Of a stretch of DNA of 64,000 bases, positions 54,919-63,788 are shown piece by piece. The stretch is taken from contig NZ_CAMLHM010000014.1 in assembly GCF_946479885.1 (NCBI RefSeq), forward strand, positions 8,527 through 72,526. Reading direction: 5' to 3'. The position numbers and the translations under genes were made by a program. This DNA is from an uncultured Devosia sp. (GTDB lineage: Bacteria; Pseudomonadota; Alphaproteobacteria; Rhizobiales; Devosiaceae). Below the pieces are notes generated by a model. It was not told the DNA's origin, made no database searches, and saw nothing but the letters and a program-made list of their open reading frames with translations. The first letter of the stretch is position 1, and the number at the start of each line of letters is the position of its first letter.

Positions 54919-55485
54919 TCAATCGCCTGGTGGTTGGGTCCAGCCGATGCGGGTCGCCCATTCCTCGGCGCCATCCATGATGATGTCGAAGACCGGGTCC
55001 TTGATGTCGTAATAGGCCTCGACATCGTCGGGAAAGCGTAGCGCCAGCTGGCGCTTGACCTGGGCATAGGCCTGGGCGGCGACCGGGTGGGCGCGCAGGA
55101 AGTCGCGGCAGAGCAGGGGATAGCGCTGGTTGAAGCGGCCTTTCTCTCTGACATGGATATGGGCGGCCCGGCCGGTGCTCTTGAAGAACAGCTTGGTCAG
55201 GTCGGCATCGGGCAGGTCCATGCCCGGCGGACAATGATCGCCGGTGCCGGTCATGATGCGCTGGATGAAGCCGAGCGCGACGATGCCGGCGGCGTCGACC
55301 AGGCCGAGGCTGTCGACGCTGACCTGGACGTCGATCACATCCTTGGCGGCGAGGCCGGGAACGGCGGTGGAGCCGATGTGATGGACGACCGAACCCGCGG
55401 GCACGACCGGGGCAAGGCGCGCCCTGAGCGCCCGGTAGTCATCCGGCCAGGCAGGATTGGGGGGATGAATCTCGATCTTGCTCAT
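54919..55485 (-). CDS. GrpB/UPF0157 family protein
   Basis: 188 residues. Nucleotidyltransferase-like fold: VVHHIGSTAVPGLAAKDVIDVQ carries the GS and DxD-type residues and the Asp/His region (LCRDFLRAHP, AYYDIKDPVFDIIM) fits UPF0157. Function unknown. Same strand as the sulfurtransferase, 21 bases downstream of it. Confidence 0.86.
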   Translation of the reverse strand: MSKIEIHPPNPAWPDDYRALRARLAPVVPAGSVVHHIGSTAVPGLAAKDVIDVQVSVDSLGLVDAAGIVALGFIQRIMTGTGDHCPPGMDLPDADLTKLFFKSTGRAAHIHVREKGRFNQRYPLLCRDFLRAHPVAAQAYAQVKRQLALRFPDDVEAYYDIKDPVFDIIMDGAEEWATRIGWTQPPGD

Positions 55486-55506
55486 GATGGGGCCCGCTGA
55501 CGGCGC

Positions 55507-56340
55507 TCAGGTCTCGACCTCGGCATCCTTGCGGGCGCCCCATTCGGCCCAGGAGCCGTCATAGACCGCGACCTTTTCGGCGCCGGCCAGTTCGGCCGCC
55601 AGGGCAAGGGTCGCGGCGGTGATGCCGGACCCGCAGGAGGTGATCAGGGGCTTGGCCAGGTCGATACCGCGATCGGCAAACAGCTGGGCGAGTTCGGCCG
55701 GCGGACGCATCTGTCCGTTGTCGGTCAGCAGGCTCACCGGCAGGTTGGCACTATTGGGAATGTGGCCGCCGCGCAGGCCCGGACGGGGCTCGGGCGCCTC
55801 GGCATGGAAGCGCGGGGCGGGGCGGGCATCGGCGATCTGGGCGGCGCCATCGTGGCTGCGGTCGCGGACCAGTTCGAAGCTGGCGACGCGGCTCGGGTCG
55901 AAATGGGTGTGAAAGGTCTGGCGCGGTCGGGTGACGAGACCGATCTCGGTGGCGCGGCGCTCGGCGCGCCATTTGGGGCCGCCGCCGGCGAGGATGCGGA
56001 CGTCGGTGGCGCCCATGGTGCGGAACGTCCACCAGACGCGCGGTGCCGAGAAAAGACCGAGTTCGTCATAGACGACTGTCGTCATGGTCTCCGAAATGCC
56101 CAGGGCGCCCACCATGCGGGCGAAATCATTGGGGGCGGGCAGCATGTGCGGCAGGTTGGTGCCGGTATCGGCCACGCCGTCGATATCGAAGAATACGGCG
56201 CCGGGAATGTGGCCGGCGAGGTATTCCGCCTGGGCGTTGCGGGCCGCGTTGGGCATGTGCCAGCTGCCGTCGAGCACAACCAGGTTGGGGTCGCTCAGGT
56301 GGGCCGCCAGCCAGTCGGTCGAGACGAAGGGGGATTCCAT
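55507..56340 (-). CDS. 3-mercaptopyruvate/thiosulfate sulfurtransferase (SseA type)
   Basis: 277 residues, two rhodanese domains. The active Cys is C236 in CGSGITA, whose CGSGxTA loop is the mercaptopyruvate type. N-terminal domain DPNLVVLDGSWHMP and GHIPGAVFFDIDGVAD, linker then GHIPNSANLPVSLLTD. ATG 56340 is used; a longer frame adds 33 non-conserved residues. Confidence 0.92.
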   Translation of the reverse strand: MESPFVSTDWLAAHLSDPNLVVLDGSWHMPNAARNAQAEYLAGHIPGAVFFDIDGVADTGTNLPHMLPAPNDFARMVGALGISETMTTVVYDELGLFSAPRVWWTFRTMGATDVRILAGGGPKWRAERRATEIGLVTRPRQTFHTHFDPSRVASFELVRDRSHDGAAQIADARPAPRFHAEAPEPRPGLRGGHIPNSANLPVSLLTDNGQMRPPAELAQLFADRGIDLAKPLITSCGSGITAATLALAAELAGAEKVAVYDGSWAEWGARKDAEVET

Positions 56341-56447
56341 TCTGGTGTCGACTCCTTCGATACCGGCCAGTCGTACCGCCCTCCCATCGTCCCCCGCAAG
56401 AGGGGAGGTGTTCGCCCAGCGAAACCGGGCGGCCGACATGGGTATCG

Positions 56448-57506
56448 CTAGAGCACCAGCAGGTCCTTGCCGGCCAGGCTGACGGTGACGGGTTCGCCGC
56501 GGCTGGGCGGGGCCGTCCGCTGATCGTTGAACGTGTCGAGGCTCAGGATGTTCCGTCCCAGAGCGACGCGAAGGCGGATCACCGAGCCGAGGAAGGTGAC
56601 GTCGGCAATGGTGCCCGACAGTGTGATATCATTGCCCTCACGCGCGCCGACGGACAGCACTTCGGGACGAAGGGTGAGCGAGATGGGTGCGCCGGGGGCC
56701 GCCGTTGCGGGCAGGGTGGGCACGTTGGCGGTCTGGCCATCGATATCAACGCGGCCAGTGGCCGGATCGACGATCGTCGCCTCGATGGTGTTGAGGTGGC
56801 CGACGAAGGTGGCGACGAAGCGGGTGGCGGGCTTGTTGTAGATTTCGTGCGGGGCGCCGAGCTGCTCGATATTGCCCGCATGCATCACCACGATGCGATC
56901 CGAGATCGAAAGCGCTTCTTCCTGATCGTGGGTGACGAAGACGGTGGTGATGCCCAGGTCGAGCTGGATGGCGCGGATTTCCTCGCGCAGGGAGACGCGG
57001 ATCTTGGCGTCGAGTGCCGAGAGCGGCTCGTCGAGCAGCAGCATGCGCGGACGCGGGGCGATGGCGCGGGCGAGGGCAACGCGCTGCTGCTGGCCGCCAC
57101 TCATTTCGTAGGGGTAGCGCTTCTCGTAGCCGGGCAGGCCGATGAGCTTGAGCATCTCCTCGACGCGGGCGCGGCGTTCCTCGGCCCCCATGCCGGCGAT
57201 CTTGAGGCCGAAGCCGATATTGTCGCCGACATTGAGATTGGGGAACAGCGCATAGGCCTGGAACACCATGCCGAGCTGGCGCTGATTGGGCTTGAAGCTG
57301 GTAATGTCCTGGCCGTCGACCTTGATGGAGCCCGAGGTCGGGTTCTCGAAGCCGGCAATCATGCGCAGGATGGTGGTCTTGCCGCAGCCCGAGGGGCCGA
57401 GCAGCGAGATGAACTCACCCTTGTCGAAGGCGAAGCTGACGTCCTTCACCACCGTGGTGGTGCCGAAAGTCTTGGTAAGGTTCTGGACGTTGAGAAAGGC
57501 TGCCAT
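56448..57506 (-). CDS. ABC transporter ATP-binding protein (PotA/FbpC type)
   Basis: 352 residues: Walker A GPSGCGKTT, signature MSGGQQQRVALARAI, Walker B MLLLDEPLSALD, H-loop VTHDQEEAL, and a C-terminal TOBE domain from about 250 (LRPEVLSVGAREGN). Last gene of a four-gene importer (SBP, permease, permease, ATPase). Upstream PhoB-like box suggests a phosphorus source; iron or polyamine is also possible from the family. Confidence 0.92.
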   Translation of the reverse strand: MAAFLNVQNLTKTFGTTTVVKDVSFAFDKGEFISLLGPSGCGKTTILRMIAGFENPTSGSIKVDGQDITSFKPNQRQLGMVFQAYALFPNLNVGDNIGFGLKIAGMGAEERRARVEEMLKLIGLPGYEKRYPYEMSGGQQQRVALARAIAPRPRMLLLDEPLSALDAKIRVSLREEIRAIQLDLGITTVFVTHDQEEALSISDRIVVMHAGNIEQLGAPHEIYNKPATRFVATFVGHLNTIEATIVDPATGRVDIDGQTANVPTLPATAAPGAPISLTLRPEVLSVGAREGNDITLSGTIADVTFLGSVIRLRVALGRNILSLDTFNDQRTAPPSRGEPVTVSLAGKDLLVL

Positions 57507-57517
57507 GGGTCAGGGGC

Positions 57518-58309
57518 TCAGTCAGTTCTGGCGGAGGTGCGGGGGGCGAAGCGGCCAAGCACGTTGATCATGCCCATGGCACCCCAGGTGATGATGAAGG
57601 AAATGACGGCCAGAGCCGCCGGCTCATAGGCGCGGTTGGCGCCGATATTCTGAAGATACGGGCCGAAGGCGGGCCGGTTGAGCAGGCTGGCAATGGTGAA
57701 CTCGCCAATGACGATGGCGAAGGTGAGGAAGGCGCCCGAAAGCACCGCCACCAGGATATTGGGCAGGATGATGCGGGCGATGATCTGCGCGGTATTGGCG
57801 CCGGCGATCTGGGCCGCCTCGGTCAGGGTCTGCACGTCGATGGTGCGCATGCCGGTATCGACGGCCCGATACATGTAGGGCAGCGCAAGCGTGACATAGC
57901 CGCAGATCAGCAGGATGTCGGTGCCGATGGCGCTGCCGGTGAACGGGATGATCGAGGACGAGTTGTAGAGCCGGATATAGCCATAGACCAGAATGATGGC
58001 CGGGATGATCAGCGGTAGCAGGGTGACGAATTCGACGAAGGGGCGCAGCTTGGGCAGGCGCAGGCGGACGAAGTAGACCGCGGGGACGACGACCAGGATG
58101 CCCACGATGATGGCGAAGATGCCGATGACGGCGGAGTAGCTGAAGGTGCGCTGGAAGTTGGGGTCCGAGAAGACCGACGCATAGCTGTCGAAACTGTAGT
58201 AGCCGCGGCGCATCTTGAGCGAGAACTCGAAGGTGGCGATCAGCGGGACCAGAAAATAGGCGAGGCCGACAAGGAAGACGAGCCAGGCCCAGAAGCGCGA
58301 TTGCTTCAT
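57518..58309 (-). CDS. ABC transporter permease (PotC-like)
   Basis: 263 residues, six helices, EAA loop AAQIAGANTAQIIARIILPNI. ATG 58309 overlaps the stop of the upstream permease (ATGA). Ends 12 bases before the ATPase gene. Confidence 0.91.
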   Translation of the reverse strand: MKQSRFWAWLVFLVGLAYFLVPLIATFEFSLKMRRGYYSFDSYASVFSDPNFQRTFSYSAVIGIFAIIVGILVVVPAVYFVRLRLPKLRPFVEFVTLLPLIIPAIILVYGYIRLYNSSSIIPFTGSAIGTDILLICGYVTLALPYMYRAVDTGMRTIDVQTLTEAAQIAGANTAQIIARIILPNILVAVLSGAFLTFAIVIGEFTIASLLNRPAFGPYLQNIGANRAYEPAALAVISFIITWGAMGMINVLGRFAPRTSARTD

Positions 58310-59184
58310 TTCATCCACCTCTCGGCGCGTGCGGAAATGACGAGATAGATGATGTTGGCACAGGCAGTGATCAGGATCATGCCAAGCGCCAGGGCGGCGC
58401 CGAGGCCGGGATTTTGCAGGGCATCGCCGCGTATCTGCGCGTAGAGCAGGATGGGGACGATATTGAGCGAGGACCCGGTGAGCGCGTAAGCGGTGGCGAT
58501 GGCGCCGAACGCATTGGCGAACAGCAGGCTCAGCGTGCCCAGGAAGCTGGGCCACAGGATCGGCATGCCGACATAGCGCCAGAACTGCCACGGGCTGGCG
58601 CCCAGGATTTGTGCGGCCTCGCTCCACTCCTTCTTCAGCCCGTCGATGGCCGGCGCGATGATCAGGATCATCAGCGGGATCTGGAAATAGAGGTAGGTGA
58701 GCGTCAGGCCCCAGAAGCTCAGCAGGTTGAAACCGGACTTGTAGAGGTCAAGGCCGAAGACCGTCTTGAGGACGATGGTGACGAGGCCAAGGCGACCCAG
58801 CGTGGCAATGAAGGCGAAGGCCAGCGGTACGCCGGCGAAATTGGAGGCGACGCCGGAAAAGGTCATGACGGCGGAGCGCAGGCCCGCCGGCAGTCTGCCA
58901 CGGATGAGGGCGAGGGCGATGGCAAGGCCGATAAGGGCGCCCAGGATGGCGGAGGCGCCGGAAATGCGGATCGAGATCAGATAGGCGGCCATGATCTGAT
59001 CGGTGAAAAGGCCGGTGATATTGTCGAAGGTCAGCTGTCCCTCGCGGCCGACAAAGGCGGCGCCGATGAGGTAGAGCGTAGGCAGGATGAGGAACATCAC
59101 CGCGAAGATGATGAAGGGCGCCACGCCCAGCCACTCCAGGGAGAGGCGGCGGCGGGCGGGTGGTGATGCGGTTACGTCGGTCAT
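58306..59184 (-). CDS. ABC transporter permease (PotB-like)
   Basis: 292 residues, six helices, N-terminal cytosolic tail of about 25 residues, EAA loop AAQILGASPWQFWRYVGMPIL. The two permeases are separate genes, unlike the fused FbpB of iron importers. A type B repeat lies just upstream. Confidence 0.91.
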   Translation of the reverse strand: MTDVTASPPARRRLSLEWLGVAPFIIFAVMFLILPTLYLIGAAFVGREGQLTFDNITGLFTDQIMAAYLISIRISGASAILGALIGLAIALALIRGRLPAGLRSAVMTFSGVASNFAGVPLAFAFIATLGRLGLVTIVLKTVFGLDLYKSGFNLLSFWGLTLTYLYFQIPLMILIIAPAIDGLKKEWSEAAQILGASPWQFWRYVGMPILWPSFLGTLSLLFANAFGAIATAYALTGSSLNIVPILLYAQIRGDALQNPGLGAALALGMILITACANIIYLVISARAERWMK

Positions 59185-59201
59185 CGAGGCGCCCCAGTAG
59201 A

Positions 59202-59291
59202 CCTCATGGTGAGCCTGTCGAACCACGACGTCGTGGCAGAAAGGCCGAATATCCAGCCACGACCTCGTTCTTCGACAGGCTCAGAATGAGG
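59202..59291. repeat. Type B intergenic inverted repeat, copy 3
   Basis: Arms CCTCATGGTGAGCCTGTCGA and TCGACAGGCTCAGAATGAGG, with inner CCACGACGTCGTGG palindrome. It lies between the SBP and PotB-like genes of one operon. Confidence 0.9.
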
Positions 59292-59332
59292 TCTGTTGAA
59301 GCGGTCGTGGCTGGCTTAGTCATGCGAAGACG

Positions 59333-60439
59333 TTACTCGACGTTGGCGCCGACGACGGCGTCCCACTGGCCGGTGATCGTGGCCTTGGCCGCATTCTGCT
59401 GGTCGATGCTCGGGAACACGGCAGCTTCATAGGCAGCGGCCGGCGGGAGCGCGTCGAGCAGTTCCTGCGGGATCTTGCCGTTGGCAGCCAGATCGTTGAA
59501 GCGGATCGGGTGGCAATAGCCCTTCAGCCAGCCCAGCTGACCTTCGTCGGAGTAGAGGTATTCCATCCAGAGCTTGGCAGCGTTCGGATGGGGCGCGTAG
59601 GCCGAGATGGCCTGGATGTAGACGCCGGCAACGACGCCGGTGGCCGGGACGACGATCTCGGTTTCCGGGTTGCCGGCAAAGCCGTCGCGGAAGGCGAGCA
59701 GGTTATAGTCCCAGGCGAGCAGGATCGGGGTCGTGCCCTGGGCGACCGAAGCGGCCTTGCCGATGACCGGGACGAAGTTGCCGGCAGCATTGAGGTCGGC
59801 GAAGAACTTGAGGCCGGCATCGGCGGCACCTGCATCGGCACCGGTCGAGGAGAGGCCAGCGCCATAGACGGCCTGGATGGCCTGGTTGGAGGCGCGCGGA
59901 TCGCCGGCGAGGCCGACGCTGGCGCTGTATTCCGGCTTCAGCAGGTCAGCCCAGTCGGCGGGAACGGTGGATACGAGATCCTTGTTCACCAGCATGGCCA
60001 TCACGCCGTAGTAGTCGCCGTACCAGTAGCCTTCTTCGTCCTTGGCTTCGGCCGGGATGGAGTCCCAGGTCGCGACCTTGTACGGCTGGATCAGGCCATC
60101 GGCCTTGGCCGAGGGGCCGAAGCTGAGGCCGACGTCGATCACGTCGGGAGCCTGCGGGCCGGTATTGCCCTTGTTGGCCTTGACGGCTTCGATTTCGTCG
60201 GCCGAGCCGGCATCGGGGTTGAGCTCGTTGACGGTGATGCCCGGATACTTGGCCTTGAAGCCGTCGATCACGGCGCCATAGCCGCACCAGGAGTGGGGCA
60301 GGGCGATCGTGGTGAGCTGGCCTTCGGTCTTGGCGGCTTCGTAGAGCGCGTCAATATCGGTCTGGGCGAAAGCGGGTGCAGAAACGGCGAGGATGGCGAG
60401 CATCGAGACGGATGCGCCGAGGGTCTTCTTGATGGACAT
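59333..60439 (-). CDS. ABC transporter substrate-binding protein (AfuA/AepX-like)
   Basis: 368 residues with signal peptide 1-25 (SMLAILAVSAPAFAQ). SBP fold: TIALPHSWCGYGAVIDGF, PDVIDVGLSFGPSAKADG, YWYGDYYGVMAMLVNKDL, LLAWDYNLLAF. Similar receptors bind phosphonates, sugar phosphates, iron or polyamines. First gene of the operon; a 7-4-7 PhoB-box-like repeat lies 80-97 bases upstream. Confidence 0.9.
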   Translation of the reverse strand: MSIKKTLGASVSMLAILAVSAPAFAQTDIDALYEAAKTEGQLTTIALPHSWCGYGAVIDGFKAKYPGITVNELNPDAGSADEIEAVKANKGNTGPQAPDVIDVGLSFGPSAKADGLIQPYKVATWDSIPAEAKDEEGYWYGDYYGVMAMLVNKDLVSTVPADWADLLKPEYSASVGLAGDPRASNQAIQAVYGAGLSSTGADAGAADAGLKFFADLNAAGNFVPVIGKAASVAQGTTPILLAWDYNLLAFRDGFAGNPETEIVVPATGVVAGVYIQAISAYAPHPNAAKLWMEYLYSDEGQLGWLKGYCHPIRFNDLAANGKIPQELLDALPPAAAYEAAVFPSIDQQNAAKATITGQWDAVVGANVE

Positions 60440-60518
60440 GTCAGTCTCCCTGAAGGTCGTTCGTGATCGCCCGTTGGGGGACGATCCGGCGAACTCAGGA
60501 GGCCAGTAGTGTGGTGGT

Positions 60519-60536
60519 ATGACAGCGCGATGACGG
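60519..60536 (-). promoter_or_regulatory. PhoB-box-like 7-4-7 repeat before the importer operon
   Basis: Minus strand CCGTCAT-CGCG-CTGTCAT, matching the Pho box CTGTCAT-N4-CTGTCAT with one mismatch. Further TGACAG-type half sites lie at 60552-60558 and about 60637-60662. Confidence 0.5.
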
Positions 60537-60764
60537 CATCAGGAAGCGTACATGACAGCCGCCCGGCGGCCGATGACGCCCGCTATTCAACCGTTTGCGT
60601 GAAATCCCCGTCCAAGCCCGAGCCTCCCAGCTGCAATTGTGACAGTGCCCGTTTGTGACAGTTTCGTCCAGATGGTCAAAAATTTTCGAAGACGGTGGAA
60701 AAAGACAAGCGCCGGAAGGGATTGGCATCTTCGCCGTTTTAGGGAAATCGGGTGGTACCAGTAC
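60537..60764. other. Divergent intergenic region, no gene seen
   Basis: Together with flanking sites this is a 414-base gap between divergent operons. It holds repeated TTGTGACAGT words (about 60637-60646 and 60653-60662) on top of the PhoB-like and Irr-like elements. A 77-codon minus-strand ORF is present but lacks family features. Confidence 0.5.
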
Positions 60765-60781
60765 TTTAGACTTCTTCTAAA
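60765..60781. promoter_or_regulatory. Irr-box (iron control element)-like palindrome
   Basis: TTTAGA-CTTCT-TCTAAA, matching the ICE consensus TTTAGAA-N-TTCTAAA closely, 73-89 bases before the imelysin gene. Irr is the haem-dependent iron regulator of rhizobia and relatives. Confidence 0.68.
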
Positions 60782-60853
60782 CTATTGAAATTTCATTGCT
60801 TTCTGAAGGTGACCGGCGTAGTCCACTTGGCAAAACTATCTGGAGGATCGTTG

Positions 60854-62116
60854 ATGATCTCGGTCAAGCGCGTCATGCGCGGATTCGCTCTTGCTCTTAC
60901 CCTGTCCGTAGCGCCGACAGCCGTCTTCGCGCAGGCCCCTGCTGATGCCGATGTGCTGGCGGCCTATGCCGACCTGGCGCTGGCCGGTTACGAGGATGCG
61001 CTGGCAACGGCCAAGGCGCTTGACGTCGCCGTCGATGCACTGATCGCCAATCCGAGCGAGGCTACGCTGCAGGCGGCCAAGGATGCCTGGAAGGCCGCGC
61101 GCATTCCCTACCAGCAGACCGAGGCCTTCCGTTTTGGCAGCCCAATCGTCGACGAGTGGGAAGGACGGGTGAATGCCTGGCCGCTCGACGAGGGCCTGAT
61201 CGACTATGTCGATGCCAGCTATGGCAGCGAGAGCGACAGCAATGCGCTCTACGTCGCCAATGTCATCGCCAACCCGAAGATCACCATCGACGGGGTCGAA
61301 CTGGACGCTACCGAGATCACGCCGGCGCTGCTGCAGGACAGTCTGCAGGAAGCTGCCGGCGTCGAATCCAATGTGGCGACGGGCTACCATGCCATCGAGT
61401 TCCTGCTGTGGGGGCAGGATCTGAACGGGACCGGACCTGGCGCCGGCGCGCGGCCGTTCACCGACTATTCGACCGCCGAGCATGCCGATCGCCGCGCCGC
61501 CTATCTCAAGGCCGCATCGACGCTGCTGGTCAGCGATCTCGAGGAAATGGTTGCCAACTGGACCGCCGATGGCGCCGCCCGCGCGGCGCTACCGGATCTG
61601 GGGATTTCGGCAATCCTGACCGGCATGGGTTCGCTGAGCTTTGGCGAAGTGGCCGGTGAGCGCATGAAGCTGGGGCTGCTGCTGCACGATCCGGAAGAGG
61701 AGCACGACTGCTTCTCCGACAATACGCATGTGTCCCATCTCAACGACGCCATCGGCGTGCAGAATGTCTATCTTGGCAAGTACACGCGGACCGATGGTTC
61801 GGTGGTGGAAGGACCGTCGCTGTCGGACGTGATTGCCAGCAAGGATGCGACGCTCGACACCGAGATCAAGGCGTTGCTCGACGACACGATCGCCAAGATG
61901 AATGTGATGGCCGACCGCGCCATTGGCGGCGAGGCCTATGACCAGCAGATCGGCGAAGGCAATGCAGAAGGCAATGCGGTTGTGCAGGCAGCGATCGACG
62001 GGCTGATCGCGCAGACGCGCGGCATCGAACGGGCCGTGGCATTGCTCGAGCTCGAAGACGCGGTGACGATCGAAAACAGCGACAGCCTGAGCAATCCGGA
62101 CGCCGTGTTCCAGTAA
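60854..62116 (+). CDS. Imelysin/IrpA-family iron-regulated protein
   Basis: 420 residues with a signal peptide 1-26 (LTLSVAPTAVFAQ). Two helical repeats of the imelysin fold; the GxHxxE motif is GYHAIE (G177-E182) in GYHAIEFLLWGQDL. ATG 60854 has TGGAGG 7 bases upstream. Family members are periplasmic or outer-membrane linked iron-uptake proteins. The Irr-box and the di-haem gene downstream support an iron role. Confidence 0.9.
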   Translation: MISVKRVMRGFALALTLSVAPTAVFAQAPADADVLAAYADLALAGYEDALATAKALDVAVDALIANPSEATLQAAKDAWKAARIPYQQTEAFRFGSPIVDEWEGRVNAWPLDEGLIDYVDASYGSESDSNALYVANVIANPKITIDGVELDATEITPALLQDSLQEAAGVESNVATGYHAIEFLLWGQDLNGTGPGAGARPFTDYSTAEHADRRAAYLKAASTLLVSDLEEMVANWTADGAARAALPDLGISAILTGMGSLSFGEVAGERMKLGLLLHDPEEEHDCFSDNTHVSHLNDAIGVQNVYLGKYTRTDGSVVEGPSLSDVIASKDATLDTEIKALLDDTIAKMNVMADRAIGGEAYDQQIGEGNAEGNAVVQAAIDGLIAQTRGIERAVALLELEDAVTIENSDSLSNPDAVFQ

Positions 62117-62140
62117 GGCCTCGGCGGCGACTAAGCACGG

Positions 62141-62218
62141 CGTCATTCCCGCGAAAGCGGGTATCTCCCTGTCACTTTGAGGATGACGAAGGGGATTCCC
62201 GCTTTCGCGGCAATGACG
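62141..62218. repeat. Type C intergenic inverted repeat
   Basis: CGTCATTCCCGCGAAAGCGG and GATTCCCGCTTTCGCGGCAA arms plus ATGACG; between irpA-like and di-haem genes. A widespread proteobacterial sequence type; single copy here. Confidence 0.85.
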
Positions 62219-62276
62219 CCGTGGATAGAGATGTTCGGCGCCAATCCGGCAGAGCAGATCGACTTAAGATTATTCC

Positions 62277-63788
62277 ATGAAAACTCAGCTCACCATTGCC
62301 CTTGCCACCCTGCTCGCGGGAGGACTCGCTTTTGCGCAGGACCATGGGGTGCGGGGTGACCTGACGCCGGAGGACCTGGCGCGCGTTGCGGCGGTGACGG
62401 CGCCCACGACCGATTTCTCCAAGCCGGAGAATTTCGAGAGTAAACCCGCCGGAGCGGGGACGACGACATTCGACCCCAATGCGGATTCGTTCAGCCACTT
62501 CCTCGACAATCTCAGCTTCGAGCAGGAAGAACAGTTCAAGCTGGGCAATGCACTGTTCCGCAAGATCTGGGTCTCGTCGCCGAGCTCGACCCAGGCGTCG
62601 GACGGGCTGGGGCCGCTGTTCAACGCGCGCGGCTGCCAGAGCTGCCATGTCAAGGACGGGCGCGGCCATCCGCCCTTCGAGGGGCAGGCCGAGAATGTGT
62701 CGATGTTCCTGCGGCTGTCGGTGCCCCCTGGCGCGGACGACAAGCGATTGGCCATGGACGGGGTGATTGCCGGCGAGGTGGGTGACCCGACCTATGGCAC
62801 GCAGCTGCAGGATTTTGCCGTGCCGGGCCTCAAGGCCGAGGGGCGGATGGTGATCGACTATGTCGACCTGCCGGTAACGCTGGGCGATGGCACCGAAGTG
62901 ACGTTGCGCGAGCCGCATTATTCGGTGGCGGACCTGGCTTACGGCCCCCTGGCAGACGATGTCAGGCTATCGCCGCGGCTGGCCAATCCGATGATCGGCC
63001 TGGGACTGGTGGAGCAGGTTCCGGCCGAGGATATCCTGGCCCTGGCCGACCCGGAGGATCTGGATGGCGACGGCATTTCGGGCCGGCCGAACTGGACCAT
63101 CGAGCCGGTGAGCCAGAGCGTCATGCTCGGCCGGTTCGGCTGGAAGGCGGGGATGGCCAGCATCCGCAGCCAGTCGGCGGGGGCCTTTGCCGGCGATATC
63201 GGCATCGCGACGCCGCTGGTGGACCTGCCACATGGCGACTGCACCGAGCGGCAGACCGAGTGCCTCGCCATGCCAACCGGGGTGCAGGAGCGGCTGGGGC
63301 CGAGTGAAGCACCCGACCCGGTGCTCGACCTCGTGACATTCTACGCGCAGACGCTGGGCGTGCCGGAGCGGCGCGACGTGGGGGACGCGGCGGTGTTGCG
63401 CGGCAAGGCGGCATTTTACGGCGCCGGTTGCGCCAGTTGCCATGCGCCGAAATTCGTCACCAGCCGCGATGCTGAAAATCCGGCGCACCGGTTCCAGCTG
63501 ATCTGGCCATATTCGGATTTCCTGCTGCATGACATGGGCGCGGGCCTTGCCGATAACCGGCCGGAGGGGCAGGCGGATGGTCAGGAATGGCGGACCACGC
63601 CGCTCTGGGGCATCGGGCTCACCGAGACCGTATCGGGGCACACGTTTTTCCTCCATGATGGGCGCGCCCGCAATCTCGTCGAGGCCATTCTGTGGCATGG
63701 GGGAGAGGCGCAGGCGGCGCGCGACGCCTTCGCGCAGATGTCTCAAGCCACGCGCGATGATGTCATCGCCTTTCTGGAATCGCTGTGA
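62277..63788 (+). CDS. Di-haem oxidoreductase-family protein (DUF1111)
   Basis: 503 residues, signal peptide 1-19 (LATLLAGGLAFAQ), two c-type haem sites: CQSCH near residue 120 and CASCH near 385, so it is periplasmic. Family features FNARGCQSCHVKDGRGHPPF and TTPLWGIGLTETVSGHTFF. Such proteins accompany imelysin genes in iron clusters and may oxidise or reduce iron. Stop and next start overlap (TGATG). Confidence 0.92.
   Translation: MKTQLTIALATLLAGGLAFAQDHGVRGDLTPEDLARVAAVTAPTTDFSKPENFESKPAGAGTTTFDPNADSFSHFLDNLSFEQEEQFKLGNALFRKIWVSSPSSTQASDGLGPLFNARGCQSCHVKDGRGHPPFEGQAENVSMFLRLSVPPGADDKRLAMDGVIAGEVGDPTYGTQLQDFAVPGLKAEGRMVIDYVDLPVTLGDGTEVTLREPHYSVADLAYGPLADDVRLSPRLANPMIGLGLVEQVPAEDILALADPEDLDGDGISGRPNWTIEPVSQSVMLGRFGWKAGMASIRSQSAGAFAGDIGIATPLVDLPHGDCTERQTECLAMPTGVQERLGPSEAPDPVLDLVTFYAQTLGVPERRDVGDAAVLRGKAAFYGAGCASCHAPKFVTSRDAENPAHRFQLIWPYSDFLLHDMGAGLADNRPEGQADGQEWRTTPLWGIGLTETVSGHTFFLHDGRARNLVEAILWHGGEAQAARDAFAQMSQATRDDVIAFLESL

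Noticed and set aside
60637..60662. Second PhoB box from TTGTGACAGT direct repeats
   Set aside because: The repeats are 16 bases apart, not the 11 expected for a Pho box.
60495..60728. 77-codon minus-strand ORF in the divergent region
   Set aside because: No ribosome site, no recognisable family, and it overlaps the likely promoters and PhoB-like box.
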